This document shows positions 1-7,158 of a stretch of 9,154 nucleotides of DNA, one piece after another. Below the pieces are notes generated by a model. That model did not search any database. It had not been told where the DNA came from and saw nothing but the letters and a program-made list of their open reading frames with translations. The translations under genes and the position numbers were made by a program. Positions within the stretch are counted from its first letter, which is position 1; every line of letters starts with the position of its first letter. The DNA lies in NCBI GenBank assembly GCA_030044775.1, contig JASICF010000035.1, forward strand, positions 1 to 9,154, in the 5' to 3' direction. Source of the stretch: Candidatus Sulfotelmatobacter sp. (lineage in GTDB: Bacteria > Acidobacteriota > Terriglobia > Terriglobales > Acidobacteriaceae).

Positions 1-1599
1 CAGCCCGGCGATCCCTGCCCCACCTGCGGACGAATCACCGAAACCGTAAAAGAGGAAAACTATTTCTTCAAGCTGTCGGCATTTCAGGATAAGTTGTTGG
101 CCCTTTACGCGAATCCCGAGTTCATCCGCCCCGAGACGCGCCGCAACGAAGTCATTTCGTTTGTTCGCTCCGGCTTGCGCGATTTGTCGGTCAGCCGCTC
201 CACCTTCAGTTGGGGTGTGCCGGTACCCGACGATCCCAAACACGTGATCTACGTCTGGTTTGACGCGCTGGCGAACTACCTCACGGCAATCGGATATGGT
301 TCCTCACACGCTGGGGCGCAGGAAGCTTTCAAAAAGTTCTGGCCGGCCGACGTGCAGATGATCGGCAAAGAAATAGTGCGCTTCCATTGCGTCTACTGGC
401 CGGCGTTTCTCATGGCCGCGGGACTGCCGGTACCCAAGGCAATCGTCGCTCATGGATGGCTGCTTTTTGAAGAGAGCAAAATGTCAAAGTCGCGCGGCAA
501 CATCGTGCGCACTGAAACCATCCTCGACGTGCTCGGCGCAGACGCGCTGCGGTATTTCCTGCTACGCGAAGTCGTCTTCGGGCAGGATGGATCGTTTTCG
601 TTCGACGCCCTCGTGCAGCGGTACAACTCCGATCTCGCGAACGGATTGGGGAATCTAGCCAGCCGTACGCTGACCATGATCAACCGCTATTTCAAGGGCG
701 AGGTGCCGTATCCGTCCCATGCTGCATCGAAAAAGCCCGCAGATGATGCGATTGCCGAAGCTGCGCGGAAAACGATCCGCGAGTTCGCAACTTTGTTCGA
801 TCAGTTTCAATTCTCTCGTGCTCTCGAAAGTGCATGGGCGCTGGTCGCGGCCGTGGATAAGTACATCGTCGAAAATGAGCCCTGGGCGCTGGGCGAAAAA
901 CAAGACGAGGAAAGCCGCTCTCGTCTGGGAACCGTGCTCTACACTGCGGCCGAAGCTTTGCGGGTCGCCACTGCGCTCGCTCATCCGGTTATCCCCGACG
1001 CGACGGCGAAAATCTGGGCCCAGTTGGGTCTGGGCGATATCAAGGAGCTCGCTCTAAATGAATTGGCCTGGGGGCAATTGCGTCTCGGGACGAAGCTCGG
1101 CGAAGTGCAACCCGTGTTTCCCCGCGCCGACAAGAGCGCCATCGAAAGGATGCAGAGAATGGAGGATGAGCAGAGACCTGCTCCGGCGGCTGAGACCGCA
1201 GCGAAAACCAATGCAGCACCATCCGCAACTGCCGCGCCGTCAGCGGCTGCGCAGGCGCCGGAACCAACCAACAACAGAATTTCCATCGACGATTTCGCGA
1301 AAGTCGAACTGCGCGTCGGCCAGGTGAACGTTGCGGAACGAGTTCCCAAGTCCGATAAGCTCTTGCGCCTCGAAATCGATATTGGAAGCGAAGTTCGGCA
1401 AGTGCTGGCCGGAATCGCCGAGGCGTATGCTCCGGAAAACTTGGTCGGACGCAAAGTCGTAATCGTCGCCAACCTGGCTCCGCGCAAACTGCGAGGCTAC
1501 GAATCGAATGGAATGATCGTCGCCGCTTCCCTCGAAGGCGGAAAGCCAGTTCTCGCCAGTTTCTTGGAGGATGTCCCAATTGGCGCGCGGCTGAAGTAA
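1..1599 (+). CDS. metG: Methionyl-tRNA synthetase, C-terminal 532 residues (5' end outside window)
   Basis: Charges initiator and elongator tRNA-Met with methionine in the cytoplasm. The frame is open from base 1, so the start and the HIGH-motif half of the Rossmann fold lie upstream. The fragment begins near a CPTC zinc-knuckle pair (residues 6-9), followed by the EENYFFKLS segment typical of MetRS. The KMSKS loop is at fragment residues 160-164 (bases 478-492). The helical anticodon-binding domain has GNLASR near residue 217, with the Asn and Arg that contact the anticodon in this family, and later an ENEPW segment. An Ala/Pro-rich linker (about residues 389-426) leads to a C-terminal Trbp111-like tRNA-binding domain (427-532, starting ISIDDFAKVELRVG), which dimerises MetRS in many bacteria. 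Ends in TAA. tatD follows after 55 bases, a pairing also seen in other bacteria. Identification is secure; only the upstream extent is unknown. Confidence 0.97.
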   Translation, partial: QPGDPCPTCGRITETVKEENYFFKLSAFQDKLLALYANPEFIRPETRRNEVISFVRSGLRDLSVSRSTFSWGVPVPDDPKHVIYVWFDALANYLTAIGYGSSHAGAQEAFKKFWPADVQMIGKEIVRFHCVYWPAFLMAAGLPVPKAIVAHGWLLFEESKMSKSRGNIVRTETILDVLGADALRYFLLREVVFGQDGSFSFDALVQRYNSDLANGLGNLASRTLTMINRYFKGEVPYPSHAASKKPADDAIAEAARKTIREFATLFDQFQFSRALESAWALVAAVDKYIVENEPWALGEKQDEESRSRLGTVLYTAAEALRVATALAHPVIPDATAKIWAQLGLGDIKELALNELAWGQLRLGTKLGEVQPVFPRADKSAIERMQRMEDEQRPAPAAETAAKTNAAPSATAAPSAAAQAPEPTNNRISIDDFAKVELRVGQVNVAERVPKSDKLLRLEIDIGSEVRQVLAGIAEAYAPENLVGRKVVIVANLAPRKLRGYESNGMIVAASLEGGKPVLASFLEDVPIGARLK

Positions 1600-1610
1600 A
1601 TATGCTCGTG

Positions 1611-1631
1611 TAGGGGCAGCGCCCTCGGCTG
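1611..1631 (+). repeat. Short GC hairpin in the metG-tatD gap, possible dispersed repeat or weak terminator
   Basis: Bases 1613-1617 (GGGGC) pair with 1621-1625 (GCCCT) around a 3-base loop. Alternatively CAGC (1617-1620) pairs with GCTG (1628-1631). A short T-containing stretch follows but there is no real T-run. The motif AGGGGCAGCGCCCTCGGCTG looks to me like an intergenic element repeated in some Acidobacteriota genomes. That is a memory-based impression which this single copy cannot prove. It could also be an attenuating hairpin between metG and tatD. Confidence 0.3.
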
Positions 1632-1654
1632 TCTTGTAACTCAGGCCTTCGCAT

Positions 1655-2479
1655 ATGTACGTTGATTCTCACTGCCATCTCGACGGCCCGAAGTTCGACT
1701 CCGATCGTGACGAAGTAATCGCTCGCGCTCGTCAGTCCGGCGTCCAGGCCATCGTCGCCATCGGCAATGGCGATGGCCCTGAGGAGGTCGACTGTGGAAT
1801 CCGTCTCGCCGAGAAGTACGACTTTATCTACGCGACTCTCGGCATTCATCCTCACGAAGCGCGCCTCGCGAGCAAGGCTGTATATGCCCGCATGGAGCAT
1901 CTGGCAAAGCATCCGAAGGTGATTGCCTGGGGTGAAATCGGCCTCGATTACTACTACGACCACTCGCCGCGCGAAGTGCAAAAAGAGGTTTTCCTGCAAC
2001 AGATGGAACTCGCCGCCGCCGCCAAGCTGCCCATGGTCATTCACTGCCGTCCGTCGGAAAACAGCGACAATGCCTGGGACGATTGCCTGCCCCTCATTGG
2101 CGAGCATTGGGCTTCCCGCGGACTCGGCGGTATTCTGCATTGCTTCACCGGAAACTGGCGGCAGGCCAAGTCCGCGCTCGATATGGGATTCATGATTTCC
2201 TTCGCCGGCAATCTCACTTTTCCCAAGGCCGTATCGATTCGCGATGCCGCGCTGCAAGTTCCTCACGACCGCATTCTTATCGAAACCGATTCCCCTTATC
2301 TTGCGCCGGTGCCGCACCGCGGCAAGCGGAATGAACCCGCATTCGTGATCGAGACTGCAAGAAAACTCGGCGAGCTGCGCAATCTTTCTCTCGAATCGAT
2401 TGGCCTGCAGACGACGCGCAACTTTTACAAGTTTTTCAAATTGATTGAAACCGCTGAAAGCAAAGTCGCAGCACCTTAG
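1655..2479 (+). CDS. tatD: TatD family metal-dependent deoxyribonuclease
   Basis: A 274-residue TIM-barrel hydrolase of the amidohydrolase superfamily. TatD enzymes are Mg-dependent 3'-5' exonucleases acting on DNA and RNA, linked to DNA repair and quality control, and are cytoplasmic. All metal ligands expected for the family are visible: DSHCHLD at residues 4-10 (H6, H8), the GEIGLDYYYD strand with E94, H130 in MVIHCR, H162 in ILHCFTG and D212 in IETDSPYL. Length matches the usual 255-275 residues. The ATG at 1655 puts the first metal-binding motif at the very N-terminus, as normal, although no clear Shine-Dalgarno sequence precedes it. Lies 55 bases after metG and 72 before yajQ, probably in one transcript with metG. 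The family is certain; the exact substrate of this paralogue is inferred. Confidence 0.95.
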   Translation: MYVDSHCHLDGPKFDSDRDEVIARARQSGVQAIVAIGNGDGPEEVDCGIRLAEKYDFIYATLGIHPHEARLASKAVYARMEHLAKHPKVIAWGEIGLDYYYDHSPREVQKEVFLQQMELAAAAKLPMVIHCRPSENSDNAWDDCLPLIGEHWASRGLGGILHCFTGNWRQAKSALDMGFMISFAGNLTFPKAVSIRDAALQVPHDRILIETDSPYLAPVPHRGKRNEPAFVIETARKLGELRNLSLESIGLQTTRNFYKFFKLIETAESKVAAP

Positions 2480-2551
2480 TTCTGCTGAAAAACCCCGGTT
2501 CTGATACTCTCAAATTACAGATTCCATCGTTTCAGAAAGAAGTGAAATCTC

Positions 2552-3046
2552 GTGCCCGAGAACACGTTCGACATTGTGAGCAGGGTCGACCTGCAGGAGG
2601 TCTCCAACGCAATTCAGCAGGCATTAAAGGAAATTCATACCCGTTTCGATCTCAAGGATTCCAAATCAAACATCGAGCTCGAGAAGGATGCGATCGTTCT
2701 TCATTCTGCCGATGAATATAAGTTGAAAGCGGTCAATGACATTTTGCAGCAGAAACTGGTGAAACGCGGAGTCTCCCTCAAAGCGCTCACCTATGGCGCG
2801 GTTGAACCTGCGGCCGGCGGAACCGCAAAGCGGCGAGTCACCATGCAGCAAGGCATCGCCATCGAAAAGGCTCGGGATATCGTCAAATTGATCAAAGATT
2901 CCAAGAAAAAGGCGCAGGCCTCAATCCAGGGCGATCTAGTCCGCGTCAGCAGCAAAGACCGCGACACGCTTCAGGAAGTGATCGCCATACTGCGGCAACA
3001 CGATTTCGGCATCGATATGCAGTTCATCAATTACCGGACGAATTGA
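2552..3046 (+). CDS. yajQ: YajQ/DUF520 family nucleotide-binding protein
   Basis: A 164-residue cytoplasmic protein matching the normal YajQ length and start (MPENTFDIVSRVDLQEVSNA). The family has two ferredoxin-like folds. Members have been reported to bind nucleotides and tRNA, and in Xanthomonas-type homologues cyclic di-GMP, acting with a transcription factor. The conserved stretches TRFDLKDSKS, RVTMQQGIAIEKAR and DFGIDMQFINYR are all present. The start is GTG at 2552, supported by a purine-rich AGAAAGAAG (2535-2543) eight bases upstream. An upstream ATG is not needed for any conserved residue. The frame ends in TGA, which shows that TGA works as a stop in this genome. A GATACT hexamer at 2503-2508 is a possible -10 but has no good -35 partner. 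The physiological role here is not known. Confidence 0.95.
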   Translation: MPENTFDIVSRVDLQEVSNAIQQALKEIHTRFDLKDSKSNIELEKDAIVLHSADEYKLKAVNDILQQKLVKRGVSLKALTYGAVEPAAGGTAKRRVTMQQGIAIEKARDIVKLIKDSKKKAQASIQGDLVRVSSKDRDTLQEVIAILRQHDFGIDMQFINYRTN

Positions 3047-3088
3047 AAGCAACGCCTCTTAGGGCCCCATTGGAATAGAAAGGCAATT

Positions 3089-4078
3089 GTGAGCGCGCCG
3101 CCAATCATTAACGGCAAAGAAATTTTCGATCTGCTGCACGACGACCTTGCGGCCCTCGAACGCGAGTTCGGCCACGATACGGTATCCGACGTGCGGGCCA
3201 TCACCGAGATCGGCGAGTATCTGCGCGCCGGGGGCGGCAAGCGCATCCGCCCTGCGCTTCTTTTTCTGTCTTCCAAACTCTTTAACTACCAGGGGCGCGG
3301 CGCGGTTCGCTTGGGCGCCGTGGTCGAGATCATTCACACTGCAACTCTGGTCCACGATGACATTATCGATGAAGCCCTCACCCGCCGCGGCCGCCCCGCA
3401 GCCAATACCCAATGGGGCAATTCGAAATGCGTTCTCGCCGGCGATTGGCTTTACATGCAGGCCTTCAAGGTCGCCGTGCAGGAGCGCAATTTCCGCATCC
3501 TCGATGCGCTGATCGAGTTGACCCAGCAGATGGTCGAGGGCGAGCTGCTGCAAATGGAAAAGCTCGGCAGGTCGATCACCCTCAACGAATATTTCGATTT
3601 GATCTACCGCAAGACTGCCTGTCTGTTCTCTGTGTGCATGCGGTTAGGCGCGATTCTCGGAGGCGCAACACCGGCAGAGGAACAGGCTCTGGCCCAATAC
3701 GGCCACGATTTAGGCATGGCATTTCAGATCGTCGACGACGTGCTTGACCTTACCGCTTCCGAAGACGTGCTCGGCAAGCCCGTCGCGAGCGATCTCCGCG
3801 AAGGCAAAGCTACCATGGCCGTCATCCACTCGCTCGAGCGCTGCACGCCGGAAGAACGGTTAAAGATTGAAACCATACTCCGCGAGCGGTCCTTCAACGG
3901 CGTCACGCATCCGCAGATTCTCGAGATTCTCGAACGCTACGATTCGCTGGATGCCGCAACCGCACGTGCCACCCGCTACGCCGAATCCGCACAGCAGGCC
4001 CTCAGCATTTTTCCCGAGTCCGAGATCAAACGCGCGTTGCTTTGGGCGCCGGAGTTTGTCATTTCCCGCGACAAATAG
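3089..4078 (+). CDS. Long-chain trans-polyprenyl diphosphate synthase
   Basis: A 329-residue all-helical prenyltransferase of the IspA/IspB/HepT family. It extends an allylic diphosphate with isopentenyl diphosphate units, most likely to build the isoprenoid tail of menaquinone or ubiquinone at the cytoplasmic side. Visible motifs are GGGKRIRP (residues 48-55, IPP binding), the first Asp-rich motif DDIID (90-94) followed by RRGRPAAN, the second Asp-rich motif DDVLD (216-220) within FQIVDDVLDLT, and then GKPVASDLREGKAT. The fifth residue before the first Asp-rich motif is Ala, not an aromatic. By the known chain-length rule this points to a long product (about C30-C40), not farnesyl diphosphate. 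The GTG start at 3089 follows AGAAAGG (3077-3083) at good spacing. Lies 42 bases after yajQ, probably co-transcribed. Product length is inferred, so no symbol (ispB/hepT) is assigned. Confidence 0.93.
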   Translation: MSAPPIINGKEIFDLLHDDLAALEREFGHDTVSDVRAITEIGEYLRAGGGKRIRPALLFLSSKLFNYQGRGAVRLGAVVEIIHTATLVHDDIIDEALTRRGRPAANTQWGNSKCVLAGDWLYMQAFKVAVQERNFRILDALIELTQQMVEGELLQMEKLGRSITLNEYFDLIYRKTACLFSVCMRLGAILGGATPAEEQALAQYGHDLGMAFQIVDDVLDLTASEDVLGKPVASDLREGKATMAVIHSLERCTPEERLKIETILRERSFNGVTHPQILEILERYDSLDAATARATRYAESAQQALSIFPESEIKRALLWAPEFVISRDK

Positions 4079-4159
4079 CTGCCGCTCAATACCCGTGATC
4101 TTCGCCGCCAGATTCACCTGCCCGGACGAACTGCCCCCTTGGGGAAATCCGGCTTTGTC

Positions 4160-5170
4160 ATGTTTGAACCCTTTCCCGTATTCTTTTATCCAACATTGTT
4201 TATGACTCTTGTTGCGCTCGTGCTTCGTCATGGCTATGCCTTCATTTTCGGCTTCCTGCTGATCGAGGCCATGGGACTCCCCTTTCCGGCCGCTCTCGCG
4301 CTGGTAGCGGCAGGCGCCGCGGTTGCCTCTCATGCATTGTGGGCACCGTATGTTTTGCTCGCGGCGATCGTTGCCCTGCTTCTCGGCGATACCGTCCAGT
4401 TCTTTCTGGGCCGCTACATGGGATGGGCGCTCCTGGGATTTCTCTGCCGGGTCTCAATCAATCCGGAGACCTGCATTCTGCGATCGGCTGAATCGTTTTA
4501 TAAGCGCGGCAGGCTTACGTTGATCTTCGCGAAATTCGTCCCTGGGGTAAATACCATGGCCGCACCGCTGGCCGGCAGTATGAAAATGCGTTTCCGGCAG
4601 TTTCTCCGTCTCGATTTTCTGGGAGCGCTGTTTTATTCCCTGACGTACTTTTCGGTTGGCTATCTCTCGCGCGACTTTCTGGCTGCCATCCTGCGCGGAT
4701 TTCATGCGGCTAGCGAAGCCATGGAAGCCGTTGTATTCATAGCCCTGCTCGTCTACGCGGCATATCGCATGGCTCAATATCGCAAAAACAGGATGTATCG
4801 CATCGTACCCCGCGTCCAGGTTGAGGAACTGGCAAGGCGTTTGGCTTCTCAGGATGCCGACCGCGTACAGATCGTCGACGTCCGCAGCCACGGCTATTAC
4901 GATGGCGGCGCGGCCCGCATCAAGAACTCGATCCGCATCGAGCCCAACAATCTTGAGGAGGAAATCAAAAACCTTCCTAAGGATAAGGACATTTACCTGT
5001 ACTGTACTTGAGCGCGCGAAGCCACCAGCGCCCGTGTGGCGCATATATTGCGGGAAAAAGGATTCAACACGTTTGTGATCGTAGGCGGCCTGACCGCATG
5101 GCGCAAGGCCGGAGAACCGGTTGAACCGGTGCCCGAGAATGACCTGGTGAAGCTGCCGACATTCAGCTAA
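4160..5170 (+). CDS. DedA-family membrane protein fused to a rhodanese domain; in-frame TGA at the catalytic position, candidate selenoprotein
   Basis: If the TGA at 5009-5011 is read through, this encodes 336 residues. The N-terminal part is a DedA/VTT (SNARE-associated) membrane domain: a hydrophobic re-entrant segment with E36 and LPFP (40-43), FYKRG (113-117), FAKFVPG (123-129) followed by a conserved Ala-Gly, and further hydrophobic helices to about residue 210. DedA proteins are linked to lipid-carrier scrambling and proton-dependent homeostasis. From about 221 a rhodanese domain follows: DVR at 240-242, then IYLYCT, the TGA as residue 284, then AREATSARVAHILREKGF, VIVGGLTAW and a normal C-terminus ending in TAA at 5168-5170. 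Related fusions, as I recall them, carry YC-x-C-P-x-E-A at this loop, so the TGA replaces the nucleophilic Cys. The ATG at 4160 was chosen; ATG 4202 and TTG 4139 are alternatives and none has a good ribosome site. Selenocysteine is favoured. A nonsense mutation or sequencing error remains possible, in which case only a 283-residue protein without a working rhodanese would be made. Confidence 0.8.
5009..5011 (+). other. In-frame TGA, candidate selenocysteine codon (residue 284)
   Basis: The TGA sits between TGT-ACT (Cys-Thr) and GCG-CGC-GAA (Ala-Arg-Glu). Aligning the following A-T-S-A-R with the usual rhodanese active-site loop (Cys, four residues, Arg/Thr, then Ser-Ala) places the TGA at the nucleophilic cysteine and gives a Cys-x-Sec pair. 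It is one base away from a Cys codon. The next in-frame stop is 52 sense codons later, and those codons encode conserved rhodanese sequence with no other damage. Confidence 0.7.
5012..5042 (+). promoter_or_regulatory. Candidate bacterial SECIS hairpin directly after the in-frame TGA
   Basis: Two mutually exclusive GC-rich hairpins can form. In the first, GCGCC (5028-5032) pairs with GGCGC (5038-5042) around the 5-base loop CGTGT, with G as second loop base followed by T. The loop begins 21 bases after the TGA. In the second, GCCAC (5021-5025) pairs with GTGGC (5036-5040), plus GC (5016-5017) with GC (5041-5042) across a GAA bulge and C5026 with G5034. The first fits the general bacterial SECIS description: a stem, a small apical loop, a G among its first two bases, and roughly 16-37 bases from the UGA. 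Such elements recruit SelB to insert selenocysteine. GC-rich coding sequence makes hairpins by chance, so this supports but does not prove recoding. Confidence 0.5.
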
Positions 5171-5237
5171 GCGCGAACTAGAGACCTACAGTCGGGGATT
5201 TCCCTCACAGTGTAAAATCATCGCTTCTTCGCGGCGG

Positions 5238-5243
5238 TACAAT
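5238..5243 (+). promoter_or_regulatory. Possible -10 element for the MFS gene
   Basis: TACAAT matches the sigma-70 -10 consensus at five of six positions and would give a leader of roughly a dozen bases before the ATG at 5262. No convincing -35 hexamer lies 16-18 bases upstream. A second -10-like hexamer, TAAAAT, is at 5213-5218. There is no Shine-Dalgarno sequence, consistent with a short-leader transcript. Weak evidence. Confidence 0.3.
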
Positions 5244-5261
5244 CGTTCGACTTTCGTCGCC

Positions 5262-6536
5262 ATGGGCTCAACTCGCGGTCCGATACCCGATGATGTGCTC
5301 GAGCGCACAATGCCGCAGGCGGCTGCTCCAGCTCGCGGAAGGTTGCTCTTTCTGCTCGGGCTGTCTGTGGTCATCAACTACATCGATCGCAGCAACCTTT
5401 CCATTGCCGCCCCTCTGATCAAGGATGAAATTGGCATTACCGCTGCGCAGCTTGGAACACTTCTCTCTGCGTTTTTCTGGACTTATTCGGTCATGCACCT
5501 GGTTTCTGGCTGGCTGGTAGACCGCTTCGACGTGAAGTGGGTGTTCGCCCTGGGATTTCTGGCGTGGTCGGGGACCACGGCAATCACTGGCCTGGTGCAC
5601 GGATTTGCCGCGTTGCTGGCCGCGCGCGTCGTCCTCGGTGTGGGAGAGGCCGTGTCATTTCCCTCCTACGGAAAAATCATATGCACTTACTTCGATGAAG
5701 AGCGCCGCGGGTTTGCCAATGCCGTGGTCATTTCCGGATTGGCGCTGGGGCCGGCCGTGGGGTTCCTGATTGGCGGAAGCGCGGTCAGCCGATTCGGATG
5801 GCGGCCGTTCTTTATCGTGGTAGGAGCGGCAGGGCTGCTGTGGCTGCTGCCCTGGGCCGCCTGGATGCCCCGGCGCGGCCCGGCGCAGGCGGCGGAGCCT
5901 TATCCCTTTTCCAGCATGCTTGCCATCGCCCGGCGGCGATCGGCGTGGGGCATGTGGATTTGCCATTTTGCGCTGGCTTACCCGTTGTATTTCCTGCTCA
6001 CCTGGCTGCCTTTTTACCTGAATCGTGCGCGCGGACTGTCTCTCAATCAAACGGCGCGTGTGGCGGCTGTGGTCTTTCTGGCGTATGCAGCCTCTTCCGC
6101 AATTGTTGGAAAGTTCGCCGACCGCTGGGTCACAACCGGCGGCTCCGTAACCCTGGTTCGAAAAACACTGGCGGCGGCTGGCAGCATCGTCGTAGGCTTG
6201 TTTCTCGTTGCGGGAGTGCTGGCCCCGGCAAATCTTTACACCTGGATGCTGGTGCTGGTCGGAGTTTCCATGGGCCTCACCGGCACCTGCTTATACTCAG
6301 CTGCCCAGACGCTCGCCGGTCCACGCATGGCGGGGCGATGGACTGGCGTGCAGCAGTGCATGGGCAATCTTTCCGGTGCAGCGGCCCCAGCAGCTACCGG
6401 CTTCCTGCTGCAGCGGACCGGCAACTTCCACTGGGCGTTCTACCTGGCAGCCCTCGTTAGCGTGGCAGGAGCTCTCAGTTGGCTGTTCGTGGTTGGCCCG
6501 CTGGAAACTCTGCATTGGGATGACTGTCCGGCTTAG
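5262..6536 (+). CDS. MFS transporter, anion:cation symporter (ACS)-like family
   Basis: A 424-residue inner-membrane carrier with about 12 hydrophobic helices in two halves. Helix 1 carries NYIDRSNLSIAAPLI (from residue 39), characteristic of the ACS family, whose members (ExuT, GudP, phthalate-type and similar carriers) import organic anions such as hexuronates or sugar acids with protons. The loop 2-3 motif is GWLVDRFDVKW (83-93). Helices 4-5 contain RVVLGVGEAVSFPSYGK and SGLALGPAVG. The equivalent loop in the second half has GKFADRW (283-289). The long central loop falls at about 202-225. The ATG at 5262 gives a 16-residue hydrophilic lead; ATG 5310 is an equally possible start and neither has a ribosome site. 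It begins 91 bases after the DedA-rhodanese stop. No catabolic genes adjoin it, so the substrate cannot be named. Confidence 0.9.
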   Translation: MGSTRGPIPDDVLERTMPQAAAPARGRLLFLLGLSVVINYIDRSNLSIAAPLIKDEIGITAAQLGTLLSAFFWTYSVMHLVSGWLVDRFDVKWVFALGFLAWSGTTAITGLVHGFAALLAARVVLGVGEAVSFPSYGKIICTYFDEERRGFANAVVISGLALGPAVGFLIGGSAVSRFGWRPFFIVVGAAGLLWLLPWAAWMPRRGPAQAAEPYPFSSMLAIARRRSAWGMWICHFALAYPLYFLLTWLPFYLNRARGLSLNQTARVAAVVFLAYAASSAIVGKFADRWVTTGGSVTLVRKTLAAAGSIVVGLFLVAGVLAPANLYTWMLVLVGVSMGLTGTCLYSAAQTLAGPRMAGRWTGVQQCMGNLSGAAAPAATGFLLQRTGNFHWAFYLAALVSVAGALSWLFVVGPLETLHWDDCPA

Positions 6537-6570
6537 AAACGACCCTTACGCCAATGAGAAAGACCGGCTT

Positions 6571-6576
6571 TAAAAT
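6571..6576 (+). promoter_or_regulatory. Possible -10 element for a leaderless CYTH transcript
   Basis: TAAAAT matches the -10 consensus at five of six positions and ends six bases before the ATG at 6583. A start of transcription at the normal distance would fall on or next to the A of the start codon, giving a leaderless message. This would explain the missing Shine-Dalgarno sequence. A weak -35-like TTACGC lies at 6546-6551 with a long 19-base spacer. Confidence 0.4.
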
Positions 6577-6582
6577 GCCTAT

Positions 6583-7158
6583 ATGTCTCGAGAAATCGAA
6601 ATTAAATTCCGCGTCGCTTCTCTTCGCACTCTGGCGCGCGGGCTACGAGGTGCAGGACTCCGGATCAAGACTCGACGCACGCACGAGGTCAATACGTTGT
6701 ACGACCTGCCCGGCGAAGTGTTGCGGAAGCGCAAAGAGCTGCTGCGAATTCGAAAGTACGGCTCGGAATGGACGCTGACACACAAAAGTAAGGGCCAGGT
6801 CGGCCGCCACAGCAGCCGGCAGGAACTGCAAACTGAGGTAAACGATGGTGAGCAGATGGATGCGATTCTCCGCGCCCTCGGCTACGCTCCGTCGTTTCGT
6901 TATGAAAAATTTCGCGCCGAATGGGCTTACAAAAAAAAGCAAGACGGCAAGGGCCTCGTGGTCGTCGACGAAACTCCTATCGGCAACTTTTGTGAGATTG
7001 AAGGCCCGCCGCAGTGGATTGATGCAACGGCAATGAAATTAGGCGTGAGCCGGGATGAATACATCGTGAAGAATTACGCGGCGCTGTTTGCAGACTGGAA
7101 GCGGGAAACGAAAAGCAAGGCCAATGAGATGACGTTTAAAGCAACTTTGTCACCGTGA
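6583..7158 (+). CDS. CYTH-domain protein (class IV adenylate cyclase / thiamine-triphosphatase fold)
   Basis: A 191-residue cytoplasmic protein with the triphosphate-tunnel fold. The N-terminal signature E-x-E-x-K is at E4, E6 and K8. Further charged tunnel strands follow: RIRK (55-58), TLTHK (64-68), RQELQTEV (79-86), RYEKFRAEW (106-114), VVVDETPIGNFCEIEG (126-141; D129, E138, E140). These residues bind divalent metal and a triphosphate or polyphosphate substrate in the family. Known members include CyaB-type adenylate cyclases, thiamine triphosphatases and inorganic triphosphatases. The sequence does not decide between them, and the tyrosine- and serine-rich features used for CyaB cannot be judged by eye. 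The ATG at 6583 places E-x-E-x-K at the normal position. The TGA stop lies inside an inverted repeat, and the gene converges on secA 82 bases away. Confidence 0.88.
   Translation: MSREIEIKFRVASLRTLARGLRGAGLRIKTRRTHEVNTLYDLPGEVLRKRKELLRIRKYGSEWTLTHKSKGQVGRHSSRQELQTEVNDGEQMDAILRALGYAPSFRYEKFRAEWAYKKKQDGKGLVVVDETPIGNFCEIEGPPQWIDATAMKLGVSRDEYIVKNYAALFADWKRETKSKANEMTFKATLSP

Noticed and set aside
1040..2317. A 425-codon open frame on the minus strand
   Set aside because: It runs antisense through the end of metG, the intergenic gap and most of tatD, both well supported by conserved motifs. Its composition is low-complexity and arginine-rich. It is a shadow frame.
4132..4146. CCCC-TT-GGGG just before the DedA-rhodanese start
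   Set aside because: The stem would need a two-base loop, or shrink to three pairs with a CTTG loop. Too weak to call a terminator or regulatory hairpin.
5009..5011. The TGA as evidence that TGA codes for an amino acid genome-wide
   Set aside because: yajQ and the CYTH gene end in TGA at the expected family lengths, and none of the other genes in the window has an internal TGA. Any recoding would be specific to this gene.
5012..5170. The rhodanese C-terminal piece as a separate gene
   Set aside because: It has no ATG and no ribosome site, and would start in the middle of the rhodanese fold, directly after the active site. It is better explained as a continuation of the upstream frame through the TGA.
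5193..5206. GGGGATTTCCC as an operator or terminator upstream of the MFS gene
   Set aside because: Only three to four base pairs around a very short loop, no T-run after it, and no adjacent regulator gene. Not distinguishable from chance.
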